NCBI RefSeq assembly: GCF_900110955.1
Contig: NZ_FOFR01000029.1
Location: 35,412 to 99,411 of the forward strand
Reading direction: 5' to 3'
DNA length: 64,000 nucleotides
DNA from: Lentzea xinjiangensis
GTDB taxonomy: Bacteria > Actinomycetota > Actinomycetes > Mycobacteriales > Pseudonocardiaceae
The notes beneath the pieces are model-generated. The model did not search any database, was not told the DNA's origin, and saw nothing but the letters and a program-made list of their open reading frames with translations. A program made the position numbers and the translations under genes. Below are positions 26,901 to 35,400 of this stretch, piece after piece (position 1 is the first letter of the stretch; every line of letters begins with the position of its first letter).

Positions 26901-29070
26901 CGTCGATCCGAAGAACCCGGGAAAGGACGTAGGCCGCGCCGTGAGGATCGAGCTCGTGCTCGAACCACAAGGCTTGCTGTCCCTCGCTGAGCGGCAGCAG
27001 GCCGTGCTCCGGCGAGACGTCGTGAGGCTCGAAGACGGTCCCGGTCTCCTCAGCGGCCAGGATCATCGCGGCGATGTCGTCCGGGCTCGCCTGGTCGGCG
27101 AGCGTGGTGGCACCGAGGTCCACCCCGTAGCGCCGCTGCACCAGGTGCCGCAGCTCGACGGCGCTCAACGAGTCCAGACCAAGCCGCATCAGGGGTTCGC
27201 CCAGACGCGGTGACTCCTCAGCGGCTCCGGCCAAGGCCGCGGCGGTCCGCCCGATCGCGGACGCCAGTGCCGGCCCGCGCGCCCCTGGCTCGAGTGCTGC
27301 GATCTCCGCCCGGTCGGGCAGGTCCGGAACGGTGGCCCGGCTGGTGCTGACCACGCCGAGCACGCGGAGCTCGCCGTTCAGGTACAGCTCGCGGCACCGT
27401 TGCCTGCGCACCTTCCCGCTGGTCGTCTTCGGGATGCCGCCCTTGGCGACGAACACCACGTGCCGGGTCTCGACGCCGTGCCGGTCAGCAATCGCCTGCC
27501 TCACCCGCGCGGCGATCGCGTCGAGGTCGTGCTCAGTCTTCGGCGAGGCGAGCTCGTAGCACAGCACCACGCTTTCGACGCTGTCGACGTCCACCGAGAT
27601 GGCTGCGCCGCAGGACGGTCGCAGCGCCGGTTCCGCCCGTTCCGCGGTGTGCTCCAGGTCCTGCGGGAGGTGGTTCTCGCCGCGGATGACGATGACGTCC
27701 TTGCTACGCCCGGTGATGTAGAGCCCGCCGTCGAGGAGGACGCCGAGATCACCGGTCCGCAGATGGGACCGGCCGGGCATGTTCGCGAGGCGCGCGCCGA
27801 AGGTCTTCGCGGTCTCCTCCGGCCGGTTCCAGTACCCGGCCGCGATGCTCGCTCCCCGCAGCCAGACCTCACCGATGCGGCCGGCGGGAACCGGGGTGAG
27901 GGTCGCCGGGTCGACGATCTCCACCTCGGTCCCGGGAACCGCGTCTCCGCAACTGACCAGCGTGGTGCCCGGCTCGTTCGCTGCGACCGGGGTGAGTTCT
28001 CCTCGGCGGAGTGCGGCCGGGTCGGCGCGGACCGTGGTGGGCGCTTCGGTCGCCGGCGTCGACGCCACGATCAGGGTGGCCTCGGCCAGGCCGTAGCAGG
28101 GGAAGTGGGCGGTCGGGGCGAACCCCGCAGAACGAAAGCCCTCGGTGAAACGGCGGAGCGTCTCGTGCCGGACCGGTTCCGCGCCGTTGTAGGCCACGGC
28201 CCAGCCGGACAGGTCCAGCTCGGCGCGGTCCCGCTCGCTGATCCGCGCCAGGCACAGCTCGTAGGCGAAGTTGGGACCACCGCTGACGCGCGCGCTGTAG
28301 CGTTCGACAGCCCGCAGCCAGGCGAGCGGCGAGCGGAGGAACGCCTCCGGTGGCATCAACACGGACCGCGATCCCAGGTACAGCGGCTGGAGGACGTTCG
28401 CGATCAGCCCCATGTCGTGGAACAGGGGCAGCCAGCCTACGAAGTTGGCGTCCCGGTCGTTGCCGCAGGCGACCTGGATCGCGTGCTCGTTGGCGAGGAT
28501 GTTGGCGTGCGTGACCAGCACTCCACTCGGTGTCCTGGTGGAGCCCGAGGTGTACTGGAGGAACGCGACAGCGTCCTGCCCGGCACCGGGGTGCTCCCAC
28601 TCCCCAGCCGCGCTGTCCGGCACGTCCCGGACGTGAAGCCGGGGCAGCCCGGCCAACGACTCGGCGCTGTTGGCCGGGTCGCACAACACCAGCACGGGCG
28701 TGGCGTCCGTGCGGATGGCGGCGAGCCGTTCCGCGCCGGCGCCGCCCCGTCCAGAGTCGCAGGGCACCGCGACGGCACCCGCGTACAGGCAGCCGAGAAA
28801 TGATTCGACGTACTCCATGCTCGACGGGTAGGCGATCAACACCCGCTCGCCGCGGCACCCCCTGGCCGCCAGCTCCGCGGCGACCGCCCTGGCCCGTCGA
28901 TCAATGCCATTGAAGTCGTGGCTTGTCGACTCGGTCACGCCGTCGGCGAGGAAGAGGTAGGCGGGGCGTCCGGGATTCGTTCCCGCGTGCCGCCTGGCAA
29001 TGTCGACGATGGTGTCGTGGCGGTGGTCGGCGTGACCGCTCGCGCGGCTCGCCCCGGTCTGCGTGCTCAT
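20959..29070 (-). CDS. blmVI: NRPS AL-ACP-C-A(Ser)-PCP-C-A(Asn), BlmVI-like initiation protein
   Basis: Start of the assembly line, 2703 residues. Acyl ligase of the fatty-acyl-AMP ligase type (YTSGSTRTPSG about 175; YITGRSKDVIVIRG) about 20-590; ACP (LGLDSLS Ser about 631); C1 (HHLVMDLWS about 823); A1 (TSGSTG about 1300); PCP (FFTLGGDSI about 1676); C2 (about 1878); A2 (TSGSTGQPKL about 2333), which ends the protein without a carrier. Codes: A1 D-V-W-H-L-S-L-V-D (Ser), A2 D-L-T-K-V-G-E-V-G (Asn). C2 has SSFALDG where HHxxxDG is expected, so the catalytic His is lost. In bleomycin the Ser-Asn connection is not a normal peptide bond but a C-N bond to a Ser-derived dehydroalanine, which may be why. 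ATGA overlaps join it to BlmVII and BlmV. Confidence 0.94.
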   Translation of the reverse strand: MSTQTGASRASGHADHRHDTIVDIARRHAGTNPGRPAYLFLADGVTESTSHDFNGIDRRARAVAAELAARGCRGERVLIAYPSSMEYVESFLGCLYAGAVAVPCDSGRGGAGAERLAAIRTDATPVLVLCDPANSAESLAGLPRLHVRDVPDSAAGEWEHPGAGQDAVAFLQYTSGSTRTPSGVLVTHANILANEHAIQVACGNDRDANFVGWLPLFHDMGLIANVLQPLYLGSRSVLMPPEAFLRSPLAWLRAVERYSARVSGGPNFAYELCLARISERDRAELDLSGWAVAYNGAEPVRHETLRRFTEGFRSAGFAPTAHFPCYGLAEATLIVASTPATEAPTTVRADPAALRRGELTPVAANEPGTTLVSCGDAVPGTEVEIVDPATLTPVPAGRIGEVWLRGASIAAGYWNRPEETAKTFGARLANMPGRSHLRTGDLGVLLDGGLYITGRSKDVIVIRGENHLPQDLEHTAERAEPALRPSCGAAISVDVDSVESVVLCYELASPKTEHDLDAIAARVRQAIADRHGVETRHVVFVAKGGIPKTTSGKVRRQRCRELYLNGELRVLGVVSTSRATVPDLPDRAEIAALEPGARGPALASAIGRTAAALAGAAEESPRLGEPLMRLGLDSLSAVELRHLVQRRYGVDLGATTLADQASPDDIAAMILAAEETGTVFEPHDVSPEHGLLPLSEGQQALWFEHELDPHGAAYVLSRVLRIDGPLDVAVLGRALDALVARHPALRTSFPVEQGRPWCRVDRTGPGLRVVDATADTDDELAARLLELAERPFDLTEAPPFAATLVRRDERTHLLVLAAHHLVMDLWSFLVVLDELRASYEAGTTPRKPVSNPHAVVLAEATAYLQSPSHAWDRDFWHRTLAEAPPDLELPTDRPRPQHRDFRGATEEFRLPAELVRDLRAFARQRSCTLFTVLLTAYRALLHRYTGQTDLVLGTLLAGRDSAALADAVGYFVRAVPLRSRCSGETSFDALLADSGELLRDTTGHGRYPFRRMIAELAPERDADRATLVQSQFVLQQEYGERRGGTFALAQGSADRVGFGAATATPVGVARRWSQLDLSLSMAQLGDELTGCWEYRTALFDRTTVAGMSAHLTELLRALVTDPAQPVDAIPLRDNGTVAEAGPSRDWQDLGGLHRLTAEAARTHPDVTAVVAADGTLSHSALHRAATGIAAELRALGALPGEPVAVLHERGVALPIAYLAVLHAGCAVLPLDPDDPARRHAVMLEDSGTRFLLTGNDVPGEEGVALPVRRLDTTALARRSGGGYSAPVHPEQPAYLLYTSGSTGAPKGVLVPHRGIVNRLRWMQEHFRLAPGERVLHKTPVSFDVSWWELCWPLIAGGTVVLAPPGLHRDPRGLAALITRAAISTTHFVPSMLTPFLAEAARLGTVASPLRRVLCSGETLPSATRDRFFELFSAELHNLYGPTEASVDVTAWDCAPTEDGPVPIGLPISNTSVQVLDRRLRPVPRPIAGELFLGGTGLATCYVADLAKTAAAFLPDPGGTGGRLYRTGDRARRRPDGALVFLGRTDQQVKLGGQRVELGEVAEALRAQPGVTDAAAVVRDGRLIGYVCGPDAPAPAELRERLRRLVPSRSVPARIVPIEALPITRSGKLDHRALPVPEADPEQRTSPPRTRTERRLAELWSAHLGRSEIDVDTGFFTLGGDSILAIAIAATAREAGAGFTVAELMAYPTVASLAAHLDNRPGTAEAEDTTLAPFALCPELAGRSGLTDAYPVSMAQRALLAHGDNDPAYEVYVTSVAVAATLVSSALAQAVRLVLARHPYLRSSFDLTSQAEPVQLVWGDVPRLPLEVVDLSVHQAREERFSAWMAAERKRHFDLDHGPLVRFTAHDLGAGFRLTVSSFALDGWCTALVLTEVLHAYRAAVRGETWRPVPLRTGYADFVALERAAMRSPEDHAFWAAELHSAEPSTLPQRSIKPAPRPALQQRTVLEVDDGVRDALSALGGELGVGLKHVLLGVHLRVVRALTGAEDTITGLETNGRPERRDGDRVVGVFNNILPLRVTVFSDASWADLARSAYAAEGRISPHRRYPLVALNREFGAGALFDTLFVFTHFHLYREVSTVDGLRISDLQAPDQTYVPLTAHFNIDAGSGRLRLLLEADPAKVPAEQVQEVGKLFVTALEAAARRPHGASSDWEGKTRTPVEAAPEPAPELAVHELVEAAVRRGPARTALVEGRKHLSYRGLWTASAKLAEALQAFSVGPDTVVGLWAERSVDYVVALLAVLRAGAAHLSIDPETPPERVAAVLAEAGAALVVLPEGVSVPEGVAPEAVLRTSATSGSGLRRPRLRGTNLVCVLATSGSTGQPKLVGVHHQGLVNYLRWCAPAYGITEKTFAPVHSSPAFDLTVTSLLAPLTAGGTAHLLPGTDVTNLSTALAGGHHTLVKITPSHLVAVAGHLSARRRVLSGLTVVVGGEQLDGRQVAAARSVMPDALLFNEYGPTETVVGCSVHEVGVPGDGPVPIGVPIAGTSATILDAPDGPRGELAVGGPGVTRGYLGQPAATAAVFVPDPDRSGDRRYRTGDLVHQLPGGTLVFRGRADRQVKLRGYRVDLGEIEHALTSHPAVTGAAVVLGDTLAGTPRLIACWCGTAAVPELRDWLRRRLPARLVPAELRWLAALPLTANGKVDHAALTARPERRDRLMDRIELLTDEEAARLLRMARTRPEKPGGSR

Positions 29071-32000
29071 GCAGGCTCCTCCCGCGGCGAGGTCGCGTTC
29101 TCGGCCAGTTCGAGGGCCTCCCGGACCAGGTCGCGGTGGCGCACTGCGCGCATCCGGTCCACGGTCGCGGCCAGTGCCGCGATGTCCGGCGCCTGGTAGA
29201 CGGTCCGCACCGGCAGGTCGATGCCGAACGTGGTGACCAACTGGAAGTGGAACTGGGTGACCAGGAGGGAGTCCCCGCCGAGGTCGAAGAAGTTGTCGTG
29301 GGCGCCGATGCCGGTGGCGCTGGACCAGCCGAGCACCTCGGCGATCAGGTCGCCGATGGTCACCTCGGTCCGCGACGCGACCGGCCGGCCGGATGACCGG
29401 TCCGGCGGCGGCACCGGCAACGCCCGCAAGTCGTACTTCCCGTTCCTGGTCAACGGAAGCTCGTCCACCACCAGCGTGCGGGCCGGTACCAGATGACGCG
29501 GCAGCGTGGTGGACAGGAACGCCCGTACCGCTGTGGTGGACAGATCTGTCGTCGCAGTTTCGGGTTCGGCCACCAGGTAGGCGACCAGTTGCTGCCGATC
29601 GCCGATGCCGTGCGGGACCACCAAGCAGTCCCGCACGCCGGGGTGAGTCAGAACGGCGGCTTCCACCTCACCGGGTTCGACGCGGTAGCCGCGCAGCGAG
29701 ATCTGCTTGTCCCTGCGGCCCAGGTAGTCCAGGTCGCCGGGCAGCAACCTGGCGAGGTCCCCGGAGTGGTACCTGCGGGCGCCCGGGTGGTGTGGTGCGG
29801 GCCGGAACCGGTCAGCGGTCAACCCCGGGCGGCCCAGATAGCCCCGCGTCAGACCGGCCCCGCTCACGACGAGTTCACCCTGTCCCCCGGCAGCCCGCGG
29901 GTTCCCGTCTTCGTCCACCACGTCGATCCGCTGGCCGGGGACCGCCTGGCCCAGCGGGCTCGCCACAGGGCCGGTCACGTCAGCCGGGCTCAGGTGGCGC
30001 GCGGTGACGTGAACCGTGGTCTCGGTGATTCCGAACATGTTCACCAGCGCCGGCGCACGCCCGCCGTAACTGCCGAACCACGGCGCGAGCTTCCCCACCT
30101 CGCAGGACTCCCCGCCCAGAACAACCGCCTCCAGAGGTGTCCTGTCCGGATGGGACCGCACCGCGGTGGGCAACAGGGCACGGAAGGCGCCCGGTGTCTG
30201 GCTCAACACGCTGACCTGCTCGGTCATCACGGTCTGCCACAGTTCGTCCGGAGCGCGGACCACCCCCGGCGGCACGATCACCAGTCGCGCGCCGTTCGTG
30301 AGAGCTCCCCAGATCTCCCAGGCGGAGAAGTCGAACGCCGGGGAGTGGAGCACGGCCCAGGTGTGTCGTCCCCCTGCTGCCTCCGGCACCGCTGCCCGGC
30401 ACCCCGACAGGACCGACACGATGTTGCGGTGGCTGACCAGCACCCCCTTCTGACCGCCGGTCGACCCCGACGTGAAGATCACGTAGGCCAGGTTGTCCTG
30501 GTGCACCCGCCTCGTGGCCGGGCGAGCCGCCCCGCGGCGTCGGAGATGGTCGAGGAAGAGGAACTCGGCGCGAGATTCCGGACTGTTGAGCACGGCCCGC
30601 TTGGTCACCACCAGCTTCAGGCCCGCTTCTGCCGTGAGTTCGGCCCGCCGCAGCGGTGGGTCTGCCGGGTCCATCGGAACGTACGCCGCTCCGGTCTTGA
30701 GAATCGCCAGCATGCCCACGACCAGGTCGATCGAGGGTTCGACGCACAGCCCGACCAGCGTGTCCCGGCCAACGCCCCGATCGGCCAGTGCCGACGCGAG
30801 CACGTTCGCGCGGGTGTCGAGCTGCCGGTAGGTGATCTGGGCGCGATCGTCAGTGATCGCGACCGCGTCCGGCTGGTCGGCCGCAACCCGTTCGAACTCG
30901 AGGTGGAGCAGACCGGTTCCGACCGGGACCTCACCGGGAGCGTCCGTCGGAACCGGAGTGGTCCACCCGATCCGCGACAACGGCAGGTCCGGCGCCGTCC
31001 CCGCCGTCTCCAGCGCGACCACCGTCCTCGCCAGGACCTCGGCCGCGGTCGCGGGATGGACCCTGGCCTGGTCGAACTCCAGTTCCAGCGCCAGGCCGAG
31101 ATCGTCGGCGCCGGGTGTCATGGTCATGGCGAGGGGGAACTTCGCCGCGACCGGCGGAGAAGCCAGCACGGTCGCGGTCAGCCCCGGCAGCGTGATCCGG
31201 GACGCTGGAGTGTTCTGGTAGGCGAGGACGGCTTGCACCAGAGGGGTGTCCACGAACGAGCGATCAGGGCGCAGCGCGTCGACGATCCGCTCGAAGGGGA
31301 CCTCCTGGTCCTCCAGCCCTTGACGGACGACCGCGGCCACCCGCTCGAGCAGGTGCGCGAAGTCGGTGGCGCCGGACAGGTCGACGCGCAGCGGCAGGAG
31401 GTTCACGAAACAACCGATCAGGTGGTCGAGCTCGCGCCGGGTACGCCCCGCGACGGGAGCGCCGACCACCACGTCGTGCTGCCCGGACAAGCTGCTCAGC
31501 GCCAGCACGAACGCGCTGAGCAGGACCGGGAACAGCGTCGTCCGCTGACGGACGGCCAACCGGCGGAGCTGTCCGGTCAGCGCTTCACCGATCCGGGCGC
31601 TCGTCGAGCCCGCGAGGCCATCCGGCTCCGTGCCCTGCGGGCGGCCCAACAGGTTCAGCTGTGCGGGCGCGCCGTCGAGTGCGGAGGTCCACCGGGCGAG
31701 CCGCTCACCGAAGTCGGGCGCTGTGGCCCGCTGTCGTTGCCAGGCGGCGAAGTCGCCGTACTGGACCGGAAGGGGGGCCAGGTCCGCGCGGCTCCCGGCG
31801 GCGTGTGCGCGGTACAGCTCGACGAGGTCGGACAGCAGCACTCCCAACGACCACCCGTCACTGGCGATGTGGTGCCGCACCAGGACCAGGTCGTGGTCCT
31901 CGGGTCCCCGCCGGACGAGTACCGACCTCATCACCGGCCCGGTCTCGAGGTCGAACGGGCGAGCGGTCAGCGCCGCCGCGATCCGACCACTCGCCACCGT

Positions 32001-32477
32001 CGCCTCGGGGACAGGCCGACCCGAGAGATCCACCAGAGGCAGGACCGGTGCTGCGGTTGGCCACACCTCGGCGGTCGGTGCACCGTCCACAACGGGGTAC
32101 CGGGTGCGCAGGACGGCGTGCCTGCGCACGAGATCGCGCAACGCCGTGCGCAAGGCGGGAACCACGAGTGCGCCGCTCAACCGCAGGTGCAACGTGGCGT
32201 GGTACGCACTGGAACCGGGGTGGAAGCGGTGCACCAGCCACAACCGCTCCTGGGCGAACGACAGCGGCGGTGTGCTGTCGGACATCGGAACGACTCCCGC
32301 GGCAGCACGCAGCTCTCGCAGGATCTCGGGCTTGCGCGCCACGATCTCCGCGCGCAGTTCGGCGGTGAGCACCGTGCGGGGCGCGGTGCACCGGAGATCG
32401 TCGGCGTCCGCCGTCACGGTGATGCCCCTACGGCGCAGGTCCGCCAGAAACTCCACGGTGCTCGCGGGGGTGTTCAC
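29067..32477 (-). CDS. blmVII: NRPS C-A(Thr)-PCP with TubC-type N-terminal docking domain, BlmVII-like
   Basis: Adds threonine to the PKS-extended chain; 1136 residues. The GTG start at 32477 overlaps the PKS TGA (GTGA). The first ~50 residues (VEFLADLRRRGI ... AEIVARKPEILREL) form a TubC_N docking domain, as expected after an upstream enzyme of a different type. C domain: HHIASDGWS about 202. A domain: TSGSTGGQKG about 674. PCP: FFDLGGDSL about 1065. The specificity code read by eye is D-F-W-S-V-G-M-V-H, the threonine code apart from Ser for Asn at the fourth position. It follows the PKS and precedes BlmVI in gene order, although it acts after the PKS in chain growth. Confidence 0.93.
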   Translation of the reverse strand: MNTPASTVEFLADLRRRGITVTADADDLRCTAPRTVLTAELRAEIVARKPEILRELRAAAGVVPMSDSTPPLSFAQERLWLVHRFHPGSSAYHATLHLRLSGALVVPALRTALRDLVRRHAVLRTRYPVVDGAPTAEVWPTAAPVLPLVDLSGRPVPEATVASGRIAAALTARPFDLETGPVMRSVLVRRGPEDHDLVLVRHHIASDGWSLGVLLSDLVELYRAHAAGSRADLAPLPVQYGDFAAWQRQRATAPDFGERLARWTSALDGAPAQLNLLGRPQGTEPDGLAGSTSARIGEALTGQLRRLAVRQRTTLFPVLLSAFVLALSSLSGQHDVVVGAPVAGRTRRELDHLIGCFVNLLPLRVDLSGATDFAHLLERVAAVVRQGLEDQEVPFERIVDALRPDRSFVDTPLVQAVLAYQNTPASRITLPGLTATVLASPPVAAKFPLAMTMTPGADDLGLALELEFDQARVHPATAAEVLARTVVALETAGTAPDLPLSRIGWTTPVPTDAPGEVPVGTGLLHLEFERVAADQPDAVAITDDRAQITYRQLDTRANVLASALADRGVGRDTLVGLCVEPSIDLVVGMLAILKTGAAYVPMDPADPPLRRAELTAEAGLKLVVTKRAVLNSPESRAEFLFLDHLRRRGAARPATRRVHQDNLAYVIFTSGSTGGQKGVLVSHRNIVSVLSGCRAAVPEAAGGRHTWAVLHSPAFDFSAWEIWGALTNGARLVIVPPGVVRAPDELWQTVMTEQVSVLSQTPGAFRALLPTAVRSHPDRTPLEAVVLGGESCEVGKLAPWFGSYGGRAPALVNMFGITETTVHVTARHLSPADVTGPVASPLGQAVPGQRIDVVDEDGNPRAAGGQGELVVSGAGLTRGYLGRPGLTADRFRPAPHHPGARRYHSGDLARLLPGDLDYLGRRDKQISLRGYRVEPGEVEAAVLTHPGVRDCLVVPHGIGDRQQLVAYLVAEPETATTDLSTTAVRAFLSTTLPRHLVPARTLVVDELPLTRNGKYDLRALPVPPPDRSSGRPVASRTEVTIGDLIAEVLGWSSATGIGAHDNFFDLGGDSLLVTQFHFQLVTTFGIDLPVRTVYQAPDIAALAATVDRMRAVRHRDLVREALELAENATSPREEPA

Positions 32478-35400
32478 AGGAGCACCTCCTCCTCGTCGAT
32501 TCGTTCGTCGCCTCCGCGCCCACCCGTGCCGTGCTCGATCGCCGCGGCCAGACTCGAGATGGTCGGCGTCTCGAACAACTGGGCCATGGACAGTTCGAAC
32601 CCGTACCGTTCCCGGACGGCGGACAGCAGCCGGAGCGCGACCAGCGAGTCGCCACCGAGTTCGAAGAAGTTGTCGTCCGCGCCGATCGGGTCGTCGCCGA
32701 GCACCGCCGCCCAGCAGACGGCCACACCCCGTTCGACCGCCGTGGCGGGCTCCCGGTACGCGGAGGACAGCGCGGCCCTGTCCCGCCGGGATCGGGCGAT
32801 CCGCAGTCCTGCGACCGCGGCGCGATGATCGTCGGTGCTGAACGCCTCGTGCCGGGCCAGCAGCGCTCCAAGATCCAGGGTGCAGACCAGCACCCTGGGC
32901 GACCGGTTGCCCGCGAGGATCCGGGCGAACAGCTCGGTCCCCTCGGACCGGCTGATCGCACCGAGGAGGTCGTCGTCGGGCGCTAGGTGCTCGGGCGCGT
33001 CGGAGGCCGCGACGTACCGCTCGACCATTTTCGGGTGGACCGTGCCCCACATGCCGGCTTCGTCGTGCCAGTCGGTCCAGGCGATCGACACGGTCAGGCC
33101 GGGCCGCCGGGTCGCACGGTGAGCGGCGAACGCGTCCAGGAAGTCGTTGCCGGCGACGTAGCCCACCTCGCCGAACTTCAGCTTGTGCAGGACGCTGCCG
33201 ATCGAGGAGCACAGCACGAAGAAGTCGAGCTGCCGGTCGGCGAGGATCGTGTCCAGCACGACCGGGCCGAGCACCTTCGACGCCATTGCCTCGTCGGTGG
33301 CGTGGCGGTTCCGCCGCTGGATGAGGCCTGCGGTGTCCGGAGCGCCTGCGGCGTGCACCACCCCGGTGATCGGACCGAACCTGCTCTCCGCCTCGGCGAC
33401 CACCTCCCGCATCCGGGTCTCGTCGGCCACGTCGGCTCGCCGGACGAGCAGTTCGGCGCCGCTCGCGGTGAGCGCGGCCAGCCGTTCAGCCAGCCGCTCG
33501 GCGTGCTCGTCCGCAGGGCGCGCCACGTGATCCCCCGGTTCGGGGAACGGTGTGCGCCGGGTCAGCACCAGCGCACGCGCGGTGGGTGCGAGATATTCGG
33601 CGACGCTCAGCCCGATGCCGCCGAGCCCGCCGCAGATCAGGTAGACGCCACCGGGTTCCGGTGTGCGTGCCGCGGGACCGAACGGCAGCGGGTGGTAGTC
33701 GCGCTCGAACCGCTGCTGTCCGCGGTAGGCGACCTCAGTGGGCGACGCGGGGTCCAGCAGTTCGGCCACGATCCGGTCCGCCAGGCCGGCGCCCGCAGCG
33801 TCGACGTCGATCGCCGTGGCCGACACGCGGGGCAGTTCTCGGGGGATCACCTTGATCGCAGAGGCCACGGTCGCGTGTTCCGGGTGCGCCAGGTCGCCCA
33901 GCACGGCTTGCGCACCCCTGGTGACCGACACCAGCCGCACCGGCTCGGTGCCCGTGCCGGCACCGATGGCCTGGGCCAGGTGCAGCAGGCTGTGCAGCCC
34001 GGTGAGCTGGCCCTCGCGAACCGTCTCGAGATCGAGGGGGCGGTCCATCCCTGTGGCTTCGAACGGCCACAAATGCACGATCAGTTGCGGTGCCCGGTCC
34101 TGTGCGGCCAGGTCGGCGAGCAGTTCGCGGTACCGCTGTTGATCAGTGCCCCAGGCCGGGTCCGCCTGGGCGAACACCGTGCGGACGCCCAGCGCGTCCA
34201 GCCGCGAAGCCACCTCCTGGCCGAGTGCTCCGTCCGACAACAGCAGGCAGGTCGCACCGTCCCGGCGACGTGTGGCCGGGGCCGGGGCTGCGTGACGCCA
34301 GCCGGGCTGATGAGTCCAGTCGGCGGGGTCCGTGCGGCGCTCCGGCTGCTGCTCGGCGTCAGCGGTGGTGACGACGGAGGCACCGGGCACAGGACCTGCG
34401 ACCGCCGGCTCCGGCAGCAGTGCCGCCAGCCGTCCCCGCTCGGCTTCGCCAGGAGCCTCGATCCAGTAGCTCACGTGCTGGAAGGGATATCCCGGCACGG
34501 GCGTGCGCAGCGGGCGCTGCGGGCGGTGGAACTCGGTCCAGTCCACCGGGCAACCGCGAGCCCACAAGGCCCCCACGGCCCGCACCACGTGCTCGGTCTC
34601 CTGCTCGGGACGCGGGTTCTGCTCGGCCGAAGGCAGGCAGCTACCGGCGAACACCGTGCGCGGGCCGAGCCTGCGCGCGGCCAGCCTGCCCAGCCCGGTT
34701 CCCGGACCGAGTTCGACGAGTGCGGCCGGCGCCACCTCGGCAAGCCGCTGCACCGCGGCGTCGAAGAGCACCGGACGGCGCATCTGGGCGAGCCAGTACT
34801 CGGGGCCGGCCACATCGGCCGGATCGGCCCAGTCACCGGTCACGGTGGACAGGAACGGCAAGTGCGGGGTGTGGAACTCCGCCTCGGACAGCGCGGGCCG
34901 GAACAGGTCCAGGACCTGGTCGACAGCTTCGGAGTGGCCGGCTCCCCGCATCGGCAGCATCGTGGTCCGCAGGCCGTCGGCGGTCAGCCGGGCGGCGAAC
35001 TCCTCCACCGCGTGGACGGCGCCGGAGACCACGCACCGGTCGTGGGCGTTGATCGCGGCCAGCGCAAGACCGTCGTCCAGGATCGGCCGCAGCTCGTCCG
35101 CCCCGAGGGGTACGGCCAGCATCCGGCCTTCCGGGAGCGCGCACTGCGCCTTGGAGCGAGCTACGACCAGGCGGAGCGCGGTGGGTAGTGAGAACACCCC
35201 GGCCACCGTGGCGGCGACGTACTCACCGAGGCTGTGCCCGACCATGCCGACCGGCTCGACACCCCACTCGATCAGCGTCTGAGCCAGCGCGTAGCTCACC
35301 GCGAACCCGGCGGTCTGGTCCGCAGGAGTCCCGGTCGGAACGTGGAGCAGCGCGTGCAGGTCCACCGCGTCCTCGGCCAGCAGCCGCGCGCACTCGTCGA

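Noticed and set aside
29493..32828. Very long plus-strand open frame (1111 codons) opposite the Thr module, and similar ones opposite all NRPS genes
   Set aside because: High-GC third-position effect: the antisense frames have Arg/Pro/Gly/His-rich, motif-free translations and lie against clear NRPS domains.
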